From JAJZXY01 sp046706185 (lineage in GTDB: Archaea > Thermoplasmatota > Thermoplasmata > Sysuiplasmatales > Sysuiplasmataceae): 31,309 nucleotides of DNA. This document shows, in pieces, positions 1-8,308 of the stretch; position 1 is the stretch's first letter; every line of letters starts with the position of its first letter. A program made the translations under genes and the position numbers. The DNA is taken from the NCBI GenBank assembly GCA_046706185.1, contig JBJKPR010000050.1:1-31309 (forward strand), written 5' to 3'. A model generated the notes under the pieces. It was not told the DNA's origin. It searched no databases and worked only from the letters and a program-made list of their open reading frames with translations.

Positions 1-59
1 GTCCGGGACAAGCCTGACCATCAATGTCTGGAGCATCACTCTATGGAAGGTAATAATCT

Positions 60-227
60 GTATAAAGGATTCTGCGCTCCTCCACCGTTTGAAAACGGTG
101 GTATCCGCGCCGGGGTGGAATCATGAACGAGAGCAATCCTACCCTGCAGCCTTCGTGTGGAGCCGAACCTGGAGCTTCCATGCCTGCCCCTTTCCTCCCT
201 GCTTCGACAGTTCTCATTCCATTCCGA
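60..227 (-). mobile_element. Probable 3' remnant of an IS200/IS605-type tnpB with right-end hairpin
   Basis: On the minus strand, directly after the alaS stop, an open frame contains TVEAG, MEAP and a Pro/Arg-rich tail. These resemble the variable C-terminal tail of archaeal TnpB (IS605 OrfB) proteins. It is followed by a perfect 8-bp hairpin (stems 82-89 and 94-101, 4-nt loop) and then AGGAG. A hairpin followed by a GGAGGA-like motif is typical of the right end of IS605-family elements, where the omega/reRNA scaffold lies. No catalytic part of TnpB is present, since alaS occupies the space where it should be. The hairpin is seen directly. The TnpB assignment rests on tail motifs recalled from the family and is tentative. 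The alternative is an unrelated intergenic hairpin, for example a processing or termination signal of alaS. Confidence 0.42.
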
Positions 228-2933
228 TTACTTCCGGTCGTGCCCTGGAGACGGCGGATGGCTGTCGAGCAGAGATCCGACCAGTCTTGCAAGCTTCTTC
301 TCGTCCACCGACCCAAGAACACCCTGTGCGAAGTCCTCCTTTCCTCCACCCGTTCCGCCAAACTCCGCATTTATTTTCTTCAGCAGTTCCACACACCCCG
401 GCCCTTCCTTCGTGTTCCTGCCGATCATGATATGTCTCCCCTTTCCTGTGGTGACAAGGACGGCGAGGACATCCCCGCCGTTTCTGGCCGTGAGCATCTT
501 CATCATTGCCTGCATGCTCTTCGGTTCCAGCTCCGTCGCATGCACCACGACGGCCACGCCGCCCTTCTTCGGGGATACTTCCAGCAGGTGCTTTACAGTT
601 GAGCCCATTGCCGAAAGCTCCAACTCCTGCAGTTTCTTCTGCAGGTTCCTTGTCTCGGAGAAGCTCCTTTCAACTGCCGCTTCAAGATGCTCCTCATCTG
701 CATTGAGCATCTCCTTCAGTGTTTCGATGCCAGAGGCCTGCTTCTGGAACAGCCTCATCGCCGGTACGCCTGCCGCAAACTCTATCCTGACCACGCCGTC
801 CTGTATTCTCTGCGTCTGGAGTATCTTGACGGTGCCAATCTCACCCGTCCTCTCACAGTGCGTTCCTGCACACGCCTCCACATCCCAGCCGTCTATTGTC
901 ACGACCCTTATGTCCTTCCCGGGGACAACGCCTCCCTGGTAGAGCCTGAAGCCGTACCTGTCCTCCGCTGTAATCCTGTCCATTATCTCAACGCTGATCT
1001 TCCTGTCCTCGAACACAACGTTGTTCACCCTCTCCTCTATGTCAGCGATCTCCTCCCGCTTCAGCTGTGCATAGTGTGTGATGTCCAGCCTTGAAATGTC
1101 GCTCTGCTTGTGTGCTCCCGCCTGCCAGACGTGGTTGCCGAGTGCCTTTCTTGCTGCTGCTATCATCACATGTGTTGCTGTGTGGTGCCGCATGAGGTTG
1201 AGCCTTCTCTCCCTGTCTATCGAACAGGAGACTATCTGCCCGGTGCTGAACTCCCTTCCCTCAAACTCGTGTATTATCACGTTTCCGCTCAACTGCACGT
1301 TGCTTACCCGCCTGCCCTCAATGAAACCCGTGTCCGGGTCCTGCCCTCCGCCCTCAGGGTAGAAATACGTCTCGTCAAGCACCACATAGTCCTTACCGCT
1401 GTACAGCACCTTCGACTTGAACTCGGTCCTGTACTGGTCGGTGTAGTAGCCCTTCACAGTCGGAGCCACAGAAGGCGGTATGTCGTAGTGCTTCTCCTCG
1501 GCCACATTGTTAGTTCCGCTGTGCTTTTCTGCAATCCTTGCATAGAAATCGTCCGGAACCTCTACCTTGCTTGTCGTGAACTCGGCTACCTGCTCCGGGC
1601 TGATCCCCTGCGATTCGTAGAGTTCCATCAGCTGCTTTACGCTCAATCGCTCTCCTTTCTTGAGGGATGTCTCCATCTTCGATACAAGCGACCTTCCCCT
1701 TGAGAGCGTTTCGGCGTACTTGTCCTGCTCCACTTCCACGAGCTTCAGTATGTCATCCTTCTCCTCGTCGAGCTCAGGGAAATCCCTGTTCCAGTAGTTT
1801 ATCTGCCTCTCCACTATCTCGGAGAGGCGCATCTTCGCATTGAGATTGTTCAGCGCCCTTATGCCCCTCCTTATCAGCAGTCTTGCAAAGTACCCGGACT
1901 TGATGTTTGACGGCATGACGCCGTCGTGAAGCATGAATGAAAGTGCCCTCGTGTGGTCTAGCAGGACGTAAAGGTTTTCCAGCGGCAGTATACGTCTCAG
2001 CAGCTCATCAATGGAGAGGCCCATGTTTCCGGCGACCCTTTCCCTGATTTCCCTTATCGCGCCAGGCGTCTTCGCGTCCATCAGCCCTGCTACCCTGCTG
2101 TATTCGGACAGCGTTTTCTGGTCGGTCTCAATCCCAAGTTCATCTTTCAGCCCGGTCAGCAGGTCCAGGAATATTGCCTCGTATGCCGAGGGTGTCCCCT
2201 GGGACACCCAGGTGAGCCTGTCAAGCCCATAGCCCGTGTCCACAACCTGCATGCGCATCGGCTCTCTTCTGCCGTTTTCCTCCCTGTATTGCATGAAGAC
2301 AAGCGTGGCCACCTCCGCTCCCTCCACATCCACGGAGAGACAGGGGCCTGAGTTTCCCCCTCCAGCCCACTCCTCCTCCTTGTATGAAATGACCTCTTCG
2401 TCGATCCCCAGGTTCTTGACAAGATAATCCTGGCAGAGCTCGACCGTCCTGTCCTTGAAGTACACCTTTTCTTCAGGCGTGTTGAACGCTGTGTGTGTCA
2501 TCATCTCAAACAGAGTCAGGTGCCTTCCGGTCTTTCCCACATTGTCTATGTCGTTGAACCGGACGCACGGCTGGGACATTGTGAGCGGATTTGCGGGCGG
2601 CTTGACTGATTCGTTTATTACCCATGGCTGGAAATCGTAGATGGATGCCTGGACGAAGAAGACATCGTTTCTCCACCTGGCCACGATCGGGTAACGCTTC
2701 GTCCTCGTGTGGCCGTGCTTTTCCATGAAGGAAAGGAAATTCTCCCTCATTTCATTTATCCCGAGCCTCTTCTTCATCGGGCTCCTGCCAAGGAATGTGT
2801 AGTCAACGCACGGTGGCTCTCCGCAGTATTCGCTCTCACCAAGCGTCCAGAATGCAGAGCCGCAAGACTTGCAGAGCCTTCGGCTGAACGACTTCGTCTT
2901 GAGGTAGTCTATGTCGAATTCCTTTTCATCCAT
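228..2933 (-). CDS. alaS: Alanyl-tRNA synthetase, archaeal type
   Basis: Charges tRNA-Ala with alanine in the cytoplasm and hydrolyses mischarged Ser/Gly-tRNA. At 901 aa it has the usual archaeal length. An N-terminal Cys cluster (C21, C24, C37, C42) precedes the class II aminoacylation core, which includes the RWRND/FFVQ region near 86-96. The C-terminal editing domain has the metal ligands HHTATH (583-588) and CAGTH (688-692). A final DHHA1/C-Ala-like part includes a Gly-rich GGTGGG stretch. The ATG at 2933 is favoured because a TATA-like AT-rich box lies about 38 nt upstream (2966-2978), which gives a leader of only about 10 nt. It is the sole gene of its transcription unit, and the next gene upstream ends at 2993 on the same strand. 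Confidence 0.97.
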   Translation of the reverse strand: MDEKEFDIDYLKTKSFSRRLCKSCGSAFWTLGESEYCGEPPCVDYTFLGRSPMKKRLGINEMRENFLSFMEKHGHTRTKRYPIVARWRNDVFFVQASIYDFQPWVINESVKPPANPLTMSQPCVRFNDIDNVGKTGRHLTLFEMMTHTAFNTPEEKVYFKDRTVELCQDYLVKNLGIDEEVISYKEEEWAGGGNSGPCLSVDVEGAEVATLVFMQYREENGRREPMRMQVVDTGYGLDRLTWVSQGTPSAYEAIFLDLLTGLKDELGIETDQKTLSEYSRVAGLMDAKTPGAIREIRERVAGNMGLSIDELLRRILPLENLYVLLDHTRALSFMLHDGVMPSNIKSGYFARLLIRRGIRALNNLNAKMRLSEIVERQINYWNRDFPELDEEKDDILKLVEVEQDKYAETLSRGRSLVSKMETSLKKGERLSVKQLMELYESQGISPEQVAEFTTSKVEVPDDFYARIAEKHSGTNNVAEEKHYDIPPSVAPTVKGYYTDQYRTEFKSKVLYSGKDYVVLDETYFYPEGGGQDPDTGFIEGRRVSNVQLSGNVIIHEFEGREFSTGQIVSCSIDRERRLNLMRHHTATHVMIAAARKALGNHVWQAGAHKQSDISRLDITHYAQLKREEIADIEERVNNVVFEDRKISVEIMDRITAEDRYGFRLYQGGVVPGKDIRVVTIDGWDVEACAGTHCERTGEIGTVKILQTQRIQDGVVRIEFAAGVPAMRLFQKQASGIETLKEMLNADEEHLEAAVERSFSETRNLQKKLQELELSAMGSTVKHLLEVSPKKGGVAVVVHATELEPKSMQAMMKMLTARNGGDVLAVLVTTGKGRHIMIGRNTKEGPGCVELLKKINAEFGGTGGGKEDFAQGVLGSVDEKKLARLVGSLLDSHPPSPGHDRK

Positions 2934-2965
2934 CTGACTCAGCGGGAGTTGATTGGAGCAATACT

Positions 2966-2978
2966 CATATTATATTTT
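2966..2978 (-). promoter_or_regulatory. TATA box of alaS
   Basis: A 13-base run of only A and T plus a terminal G sits in the 59-nt gap upstream of alaS. Its centre is about 38 nt from the ATG, so transcription would start about 10 nt before the codon. Confidence 0.6.
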
Positions 2979-2992
2979 GCCGGTGTTCACCT

Positions 2993-4669
2993 TCACTCTT
3001 TCGTCTCGGTATCCTCTTCCTCGGCAAGCTTCCTCGCGACCACATTCCCCTTCCCCTTCTTCCTCCTGCTCCTCGACCTTCGGAGGCCCACTGCGGCAAG
3101 TGCAGCGACGACGACGATTATAATCACAAGGATAATTGTGTTGATCGGGTTCAGCGCAAATGTATCTGTGAACTGCTGCACGCTGCTCTTCTGGACAACC
3201 TCATTGAAATTGTAAGTCTTGTAGAACTGGCTGCTGCTGTCGTTGTGCACCCATGTGACAAGGAGCTGTGCCTGATACGCCCCCACCGGGGCTGCGGAGG
3301 CTGTGTCCACTGCAAACGTCACAGTGACGGTCTGGCCTGGCGTGAGCTCCGCGAATGTCACATTGTCGGCTGTCAGGGCAGCGAACGGGTTGGAAGACGG
3401 AATATGTATCGATATGATGCCAGGCGAAAGTAGGTGTATGTTCACGTCCCAGAGCGTCGTGTTACCTTCGTTGGCTATTGTGAAGAGCTCGAGCTGGTTG
3501 CTGTTGCCCGGGTTGAACACAGGTATGGAAGATGATATGCCGATGCTTCCCTCCTGCTTGAGGTAGAGGGGGATCGTGTATGCGCTGCTTCCCACGGTGA
3601 CTGTAACAGGCGCAGGCCCTGTATAGTTTAGAGCGTTGAGAAGGAATGTGAAGTTGAGCTGTGCCCCTGACGGGTATGCAGGAAGGCTGTACGGTGCGGT
3701 GACAACCTCAAAATGGCTTGAGGTCGCTGAAACATCCATGCTGCCTGAAAATGAGTTTCCGCTGTTCGCCGTATAGACTGTCAGCTGTATGTACTTCTCA
3801 TCCTGGTAGATTGCGGGCGGATTGGTGAAATAGCTTATCACTGAGATGTTTGCGTAACCGGTGATTGACACCTCGAACTGTATGGTGTGATTTGCATCGT
3901 TGTAGTGAAGAACCAGCTCCTGCTGGAGGAAACCGAGCGGCGCGCTGCTGCCTATGCTCACAAGGAAGGTGAGGGTTGCAAAGCCAAAGGAAGGGAGGGC
4001 AGACAGGTACGTTGTCTGGGAGGCGCCCGAGAGGTAGCCGGACGGCATGTACTGCGCGCTTACATTGGCAACAGGTGAATTGCCAGTGTTCTCAACCATC
4101 ACCGAGAGCGGCACGTAGTTCATCCCCGGCGTTCCAGGCACAGGGTTTGTGGCTGATCCGAATGCTGAACCTGCTGCAACTATGTCCACGCTTCCGAGCA
4201 GTGGAAGTGTGAAGGTTGAGTTGCCTGTAATGGCGGGGCCGGAGCCGCCCTCAACTGTGTATGAAAGCTGCTCAGCATAAAGGCCGTTGGCAGCTGATGC
4301 TGAAATGTTGACCATCTGTGCTATGGTGTAGGCTGAGCCCGCGGTAACAGGCGCTATCTGAAGGACCGACTGTGCGCTTCCTCCTGTGACGTTGCTGTAG
4401 CTGAACTGGGAAGTGAGCGACAACGTCACGTTCATGAATGCGCCGGCACTGCCGTTGAAAAGCACTGCGAATGAAACAATCAGCGGTACATAGCCCGTAC
4501 CGGGCACACCTTGCTCCGCTGATCCGGGAGAATACCATGAAACGGACGTCACCTTAAGCAGGTTGTTCTCAGTTGACGCACTTGCGTTCGATGTTGCAGC
4601 ATTGAGGCCCGCGAGCAGTATTGCAAGAGCAACTGCAAAAGCGAGCCCTCTGAGTATTGTGTTCTTCAT
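2993..4669 (-). CDS. COG1361-like (NEW3/S-layer-like) secreted protein with C-terminal membrane anchor
   Basis: This 558-aa protein has a Sec signal sequence (about 1-32), then several Ig-like beta-sandwich repeats of the COG1361/NEW3 type. Recurrent signatures are VPGTxYVPL, 'ENTGNSPVANV', 'TANSGNS' and the late 'APVGAYQAQL' motif. A single C-terminal helix near 508-527 and a strongly basic cytoplasmic tail (RRSRSRRKKGKG) complete it, so nearly all of it should lie outside the membrane. Its ATG overlaps the stop of the MFS exporter gene (ATGA at 4666-4669), implying co-transcription and coupled translation. I infer that it is an extracytoplasmic partner or adaptor for that exporter. The family label rests on overall pattern and the exact function is unknown. 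Confidence 0.75.
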   Translation of the reverse strand: MKNTILRGLAFAVALAILLAGLNAATSNASASTENNLLKVTSVSWYSPGSAEQGVPGTGYVPLIVSFAVLFNGSAGAFMNVTLSLTSQFSYSNVTGGSAQSVLQIAPVTAGSAYTIAQMVNISASAANGLYAEQLSYTVEGGSGPAITGNSTFTLPLLGSVDIVAAGSAFGSATNPVPGTPGMNYVPLSVMVENTGNSPVANVSAQYMPSGYLSGASQTTYLSALPSFGFATLTFLVSIGSSAPLGFLQQELVLHYNDANHTIQFEVSITGYANISVISYFTNPPAIYQDEKYIQLTVYTANSGNSFSGSMDVSATSSHFEVVTAPYSLPAYPSGAQLNFTFLLNALNYTGPAPVTVTVGSSAYTIPLYLKQEGSIGISSSIPVFNPGNSNQLELFTIANEGNTTLWDVNIHLLSPGIISIHIPSSNPFAALTADNVTFAELTPGQTVTVTFAVDTASAAPVGAYQAQLLVTWVHNDSSSQFYKTYNFNEVVQKSSVQQFTDTFALNPINTIILVIIIVVVAALAAVGLRRSRSRRKKGKGNVVARKLAEEEDTETKE

Positions 4670-6159
4670 TCTTCCACCTTTTTGACAACTATGTTCTTCA
4701 TGAGAAGCGTGAATATGATCGAGGCAACCAGAAAGAGCATCCCTGTGATGTAAATCATGTCAAAGGCCTGTGATGAGGGAAATTCCACAAATATCGGGAC
4801 GAAGGGAAGCGAACCGTAACTGATCGGGACATAGCCCACCATTGCATTCATCACAAACGCAGTTTCGAGCGCCCCCCCTATCGCGGGTGCTACGGAGGTT
4901 CCTATGTTCCTGAACACCACATTCATGCCCGTCGCCTCCCCTGACTTGTCCGGCGGGGTTGAAAGCAGGAGTATGTTTATCACTCCAACGAAGATGAACG
5001 ACATGCCAAGGCCAACGATGGCGGCATCCTCTGCTATCGAGAGCTCGTTTGCCCTGTTGAAATAAAGGCCGAGGTACGCGAAAAACAGTATGATGGTACC
5101 TATGATTATAGTCACCTTCGGCCCCTTTTCCGTGGTCACTTTTGCACCGACGGGCGCGAAGGCCATGCTCAGCAGCGATGCAGGCAGAAGCACAATCCCG
5201 GACTGCAGTATGGACTCCCCGAAGCCCGCCGGCTGGGGGTCCTGCAGAAGCGGCGGTATTGAATAAAAAAGGAAGTACAGTCCGGCCATTCCGAAGAGAC
5301 CGGTGAAATTCGCAAGGAAGACGTTTCTCACCTTGAGCAGCTTCATGTTGATGAACGGTTCATCTGAACGCTTTTCGGAGTACACGAACGCAAGAAGGAA
5401 TATCACTGAAAGGGAGAAGGTGAGTACTGTTGGCAGAGATATCCATCCCCATGACTGCCCCTCTGAGAGGCCGAGAATGAGCGCCACAAGACCGGCGCCG
5501 AGCATGGTTATGCTGGCCAGGTCTATGCCCTGCTCCTTCCTGAGAGATTCGTCGTGCAGAACGGCGTATGCGACAACAACCAGCCCGATAGATACCGGAA
5601 TGGCTGAGTGGTATGACCATTCCCAGCCGAAGTTCTGTGTTATCCAGGCACCGATGACGAGACCCACCGCTGCGCCGCCGGCGAACGTGGCTGAGACAAT
5701 GCCCTGGGCAAGGGCAAGCTCCTTCTTCGGCAACTGGTCGTTTAGAAGCGCAAACGCAACGGGGAACATGCCCATGCCGAGGCCCTGCACCGCCCTGATT
5801 GCCACAAGCTCTGTGAGCGTCTGCGCAAACCCGCCAAGAGAGATTGCGATAGTATAGCCTGTCGCGAGCACAAGGAATATCTTCTTCTTGCCGTAGATGT
5901 CGGCCAGCCTTCCAAAGATCGCAGCTGATATTGTGCCTGAAATGACATAGGCTGTTATCACCCACGAGAGCTGGTCATAGTTTGTTGAAAAGTAATTGAC
6001 AAGAATGGGGAGGGCCGGTGTGATCATTGTCTCGACATATGTGACAAGGAGGCCCATGAATGCCATCACGCCTATCGTCATTCCCGCCTTCTCATGCCTG
6101 ACGTTCACGCCCTTGAAGCCGCTTTCAGACAACCGTGCATCTGCGGCTGCATTGCTCAC
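4666..6159 (-). CDS. MFS drug:H+ antiporter, DHA2 (14-TM, EmrB/QacA-like)
   Basis: This 497-aa polytopic permease has about 14 hydrophobic helices. It carries the MFS loop 2-3 signature (FGRLADIYGKKKIF, about 82-95) and a motif-C-like stretch in TM5 (LVIGAWITQNFGWEW). The DHA2-type late motif SGEATGMNVVFRNIG is near 411-425. Such proteins export lipophilic compounds in exchange for protons across the cytoplasmic membrane. It starts with ATG at 6159, overlapping the stop of the padR-like gene by 4 nt (ATGA), and its own stop overlaps the next gene in the same way. Expression is therefore very probably under the PadR regulator encoded in the same operon. The substrate cannot be told from sequence. 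Confidence 0.9.
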   Translation of the reverse strand: MSNAAADARLSESGFKGVNVRHEKAGMTIGVMAFMGLLVTYVETMITPALPILVNYFSTNYDQLSWVITAYVISGTISAAIFGRLADIYGKKKIFLVLATGYTIAISLGGFAQTLTELVAIRAVQGLGMGMFPVAFALLNDQLPKKELALAQGIVSATFAGGAAVGLVIGAWITQNFGWEWSYHSAIPVSIGLVVVAYAVLHDESLRKEQGIDLASITMLGAGLVALILGLSEGQSWGWISLPTVLTFSLSVIFLLAFVYSEKRSDEPFINMKLLKVRNVFLANFTGLFGMAGLYFLFYSIPPLLQDPQPAGFGESILQSGIVLLPASLLSMAFAPVGAKVTTEKGPKVTIIIGTIILFFAYLGLYFNRANELSIAEDAAIVGLGMSFIFVGVINILLLSTPPDKSGEATGMNVVFRNIGTSVAPAIGGALETAFVMNAMVGYVPISYGSLPFVPIFVEFPSSQAFDMIYITGMLFLVASIIFTLLMKNIVVKKVEE

Positions 6160-6632
6160 CTGAAATCCTCCAGCAGCTTCCTGAGCTTGTCGTTCAGCTC
6201 ATCAAGGCGTTCGTCATTCCCCTCCTTTTCAAGAGAGAATGCAGTGCCGAGGAGTGTCATGAGTCCCTCCCCCATCCTCTCAAGCACACTCTCAAGAGCG
6301 CTTATGTCGTCAACGCTTGCAAGCAGGTCGAGATAGACTGCATTTGAACCGAGGATAGTCGTCAGTGCATTCCTTTTCAGTCCCTCCCTTATCTTCTTCA
6401 CCGAGGTGACATATCTCTTCCCGCTGGCTGTCAGCCTGTACACTTTCCTCCTGCCTGTCTTTCTGAATGTGACATAGTTGAGTTCCATCAGTTTGTTCAT
6501 TACTGGAATGATTGTGCCGTTTGAAACCCTCTTGTCGAACCTGCCAAGTATCTTGGAGAGGTCGTAGACACTCAGACCCCTGCCAAGGTCGAGAAGCAGG
6601 AGTATGTTGATGGAGTAGTTGTGAGCGCTCAT
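6156..6632 (-). CDS. PadR-family transcriptional regulator
   Basis: This 158-aa protein has an N-terminal winged helix (about 5-85) with the PadR pattern: L-rich helix 1, 'SNGTIIPVMNKLMELNYV' recognition and wing segments, and 'YRLTASGKRYV'. A C-terminal helical, charged part (about 90-158) probably forms the dimerisation coiled coil. PadR proteins usually repress adjacent efflux genes until a ligand binds. Here it is the first gene of an operon with an MFS exporter and a COG1361-like protein, each overlapping the previous by 4 nt. A TATA-like box at 6659-6668 suggests an almost leaderless transcript. A 10-bp palindrome immediately beyond it is a candidate operator for autoregulation. Confidence 0.9.
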   Translation of the reverse strand: MSAHNYSINILLLLDLGRGLSVYDLSKILGRFDKRVSNGTIIPVMNKLMELNYVTFRKTGRRKVYRLTASGKRYVTSVKKIREGLKRNALTTILGSNAVYLDLLASVDDISALESVLERMGEGLMTLLGTAFSLEKEGNDERLDELNDKLRKLLEDFR

Positions 6633-6658
6633 CCTTCTTTGTGCCTAGCCCTGTTCCC

Positions 6659-6684
6659 TATTTATGTATATCGAATTCGACCTA
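6659..6684 (-). promoter_or_regulatory. Promoter and candidate PadR operator
   Basis: The TATA-like element is at 6659-6668, about 32 nt before the padR ATG. Directly upstream of it is the perfect palindrome TCGAATTCGA (6671-6680), and two further pairs match outside it (6667-6668 with 6683-6684). A repressor on this site would cover the TFB/TBP binding region. The operator role is inferred from position and symmetry. Confidence 0.5.
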
Positions 6685-6708
6685 TTATGAGCGAATGCAC
6701 AGCGTGTT

Positions 6709-8196
6709 TCATTTCTCTCCTGCGCCCGGGAAATATGATTTCATGACCCTGTCCATGTCAAAGCCAGGAGTCTTCATCGCATTCATTGCGACCTCATCGA
6801 ACTCTTCCCTTCTGTTTCTCCACATGTCAATGATCTTGAGAAGCTTCTTTGAAAATTCCCTGTAATCCGCCGAGCTTATCTTCAGCCCCTCTTCGGAGTC
6901 GAACTGAATGAGGCTTCTGAGATCCTTTCCAAATAGCCAGCCGTTGAAACCGTCCCTGACGAACTCTACAACAGAGCCGTCCCTGGACGTGATCGGCGGT
7001 GTCCCGTTTGCCATTCCCTTCATGAACGAAGTCCCGGAGGACTCCCAGCCGCTGAAGGGGGTGAAAACCATCAGGTCCGCCCCGCTCACTATTTTTCTTG
7101 AGAATTCCACATCGTACTTCGGCGTGTAGAAGACATTCTCCCTTTTTTCGGCAAAAGCGTCGAACTCCTCCATAACCTCTCTGTTTACAAGATCCTGGGG
7201 GTGGGCCTTGCCTGCCAGTATGAATACAAGATCATCTTTCGAGTTCTCTTCAATGAACCTGAGAATGAAATCAGGCCTCTTGTAGGTGACAATCCGCCTG
7301 TTCCATGCGAGGACCATGCCATCCCCGCTGATACCCGCGTGCTTCAGGAGCTCCTTCTTCTTTCTCTCCTTGAATTCCCTGAAGCGCTTCTGGTTCATTC
7401 CCTCCGCCTTCACATCCGACCATCTTGGAACTTCTATTCCGTTCGTGACGTATCCGATCTTGTGTGCGAAGTGTGGCATCACTTTTGCAGTTATTTCATG
7501 ATGCTTCCTGGATACACAGAACACATCCTGTGCCTTGGCGAGCCCGAGGTCTGTGAGGTACACCTTGTCGTAAAGGAAGTCATAGCCATACTGTGCCTTG
7601 AAGTTCCTTGAGGGAAAGAACGGATGGCCCCACGGGCCAGGAGTATGAATTACGAACCTGAGCCTTGCATTTCCGACCCTGTTCAGGTTCGGGCTTATGG
7701 AAAGGAGTGTTGTATAAGCCTCCTGCATGTCTATCGTCTCAACGTTCTTCTCATATCTTGAAAGATAGTCAAGCGTGCCTTCAGCGAGGAGTACATACCT
7801 GTTGAATGAAAGGTCCGTGTCGGTGTGCTCGTAAAGGTGCTCGTTGAGCCTTCTTGCCCAGACGGGCGAAACTGTGTCGACGAATACCGCCTTCGCACTT
7901 CCCTTCTCGAATATCCTGTAGGCGGTTGTCACCTCCCTGCCAAGTATCGATATTTTCCCCCTTTTTTCCCTGAGCTGCCGCAGAAAACCAGCAGGATATG
8001 GGCTGTCCACAGGCACAGCCATTCCCTTCCTGAAGTCATAGTCCACGTATCCCTTGGTGTAGAAGGGAGTGACGACTGTGTAGTCTATCCCGAGCCTTGA
8101 GGCTGCGTAGAACTTGTCCCCCTCCAGCACACCCAGTCCGCCTGCAAAAGAAGAACCCTCATCGAGAGAGAATTCAGGTGTTACGCTGACCTTCAT
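6709..8196 (-). CDS. Alpha-glucan phosphorylase-like enzyme (GT35), short archaeal form
   Basis: This 495-aa protein resembles the short phosphorylases of the alpha-glucan phosphorylase family. 'FAGGLGVLEGDKFYAA' (17-32) matches the SGGLGVLAGDH block. 'NRRIVTYKRPD' (299-309) matches the ARRFATYKR block, 'LAGKAHPQD' is at 328-335, and 'SSGTSFMKGMANG' (386-398) matches the ASGTSNMK block whose Lys (here K393) carries pyridoxal phosphate. The expected reaction is phosphorolysis of alpha-1,4-glucan to glucose 1-phosphate in the cytoplasm. A glycogen-synthase-like GT with shared fold is the alternative, but the Lys block favours phosphorylase. An AT-rich box (8219-8227) about 27 nt before the ATG indicates a leaderless transcript. 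It is shorter than most characterised phosphorylases. Confidence 0.75.
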   Translation of the reverse strand: MKVSVTPEFSLDEGSSFAGGLGVLEGDKFYAASRLGIDYTVVTPFYTKGYVDYDFRKGMAVPVDSPYPAGFLRQLREKRGKISILGREVTTAYRIFEKGSAKAVFVDTVSPVWARRLNEHLYEHTDTDLSFNRYVLLAEGTLDYLSRYEKNVETIDMQEAYTTLLSISPNLNRVGNARLRFVIHTPGPWGHPFFPSRNFKAQYGYDFLYDKVYLTDLGLAKAQDVFCVSRKHHEITAKVMPHFAHKIGYVTNGIEVPRWSDVKAEGMNQKRFREFKERKKKELLKHAGISGDGMVLAWNRRIVTYKRPDFILRFIEENSKDDLVFILAGKAHPQDLVNREVMEEFDAFAEKRENVFYTPKYDVEFSRKIVSGADLMVFTPFSGWESSGTSFMKGMANGTPPITSRDGSVVEFVRDGFNGWLFGKDLRSLIQFDSEEGLKISSADYREFSKKLLKIIDMWRNRREEFDEVAMNAMKTPGFDMDRVMKSYFPGAGEK

Positions 8197-8308
8197 AATT
8201 ATGTATCACATGGCGCTTGATATTAAGCTGTCGAATAAACCGGAATGTGGTAAACTGTGCTTGAGTTCAGTCGCCTGAGATGCATTTTCGCTTTGCGGTG
8301 ATCATCAA

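Noticed and set aside
157..942. 261-codon plus-strand frame antisense to alaS
   Set aside because: Ser/Pro/Cys-rich complement of a GC-rich gene; alaS is certain.
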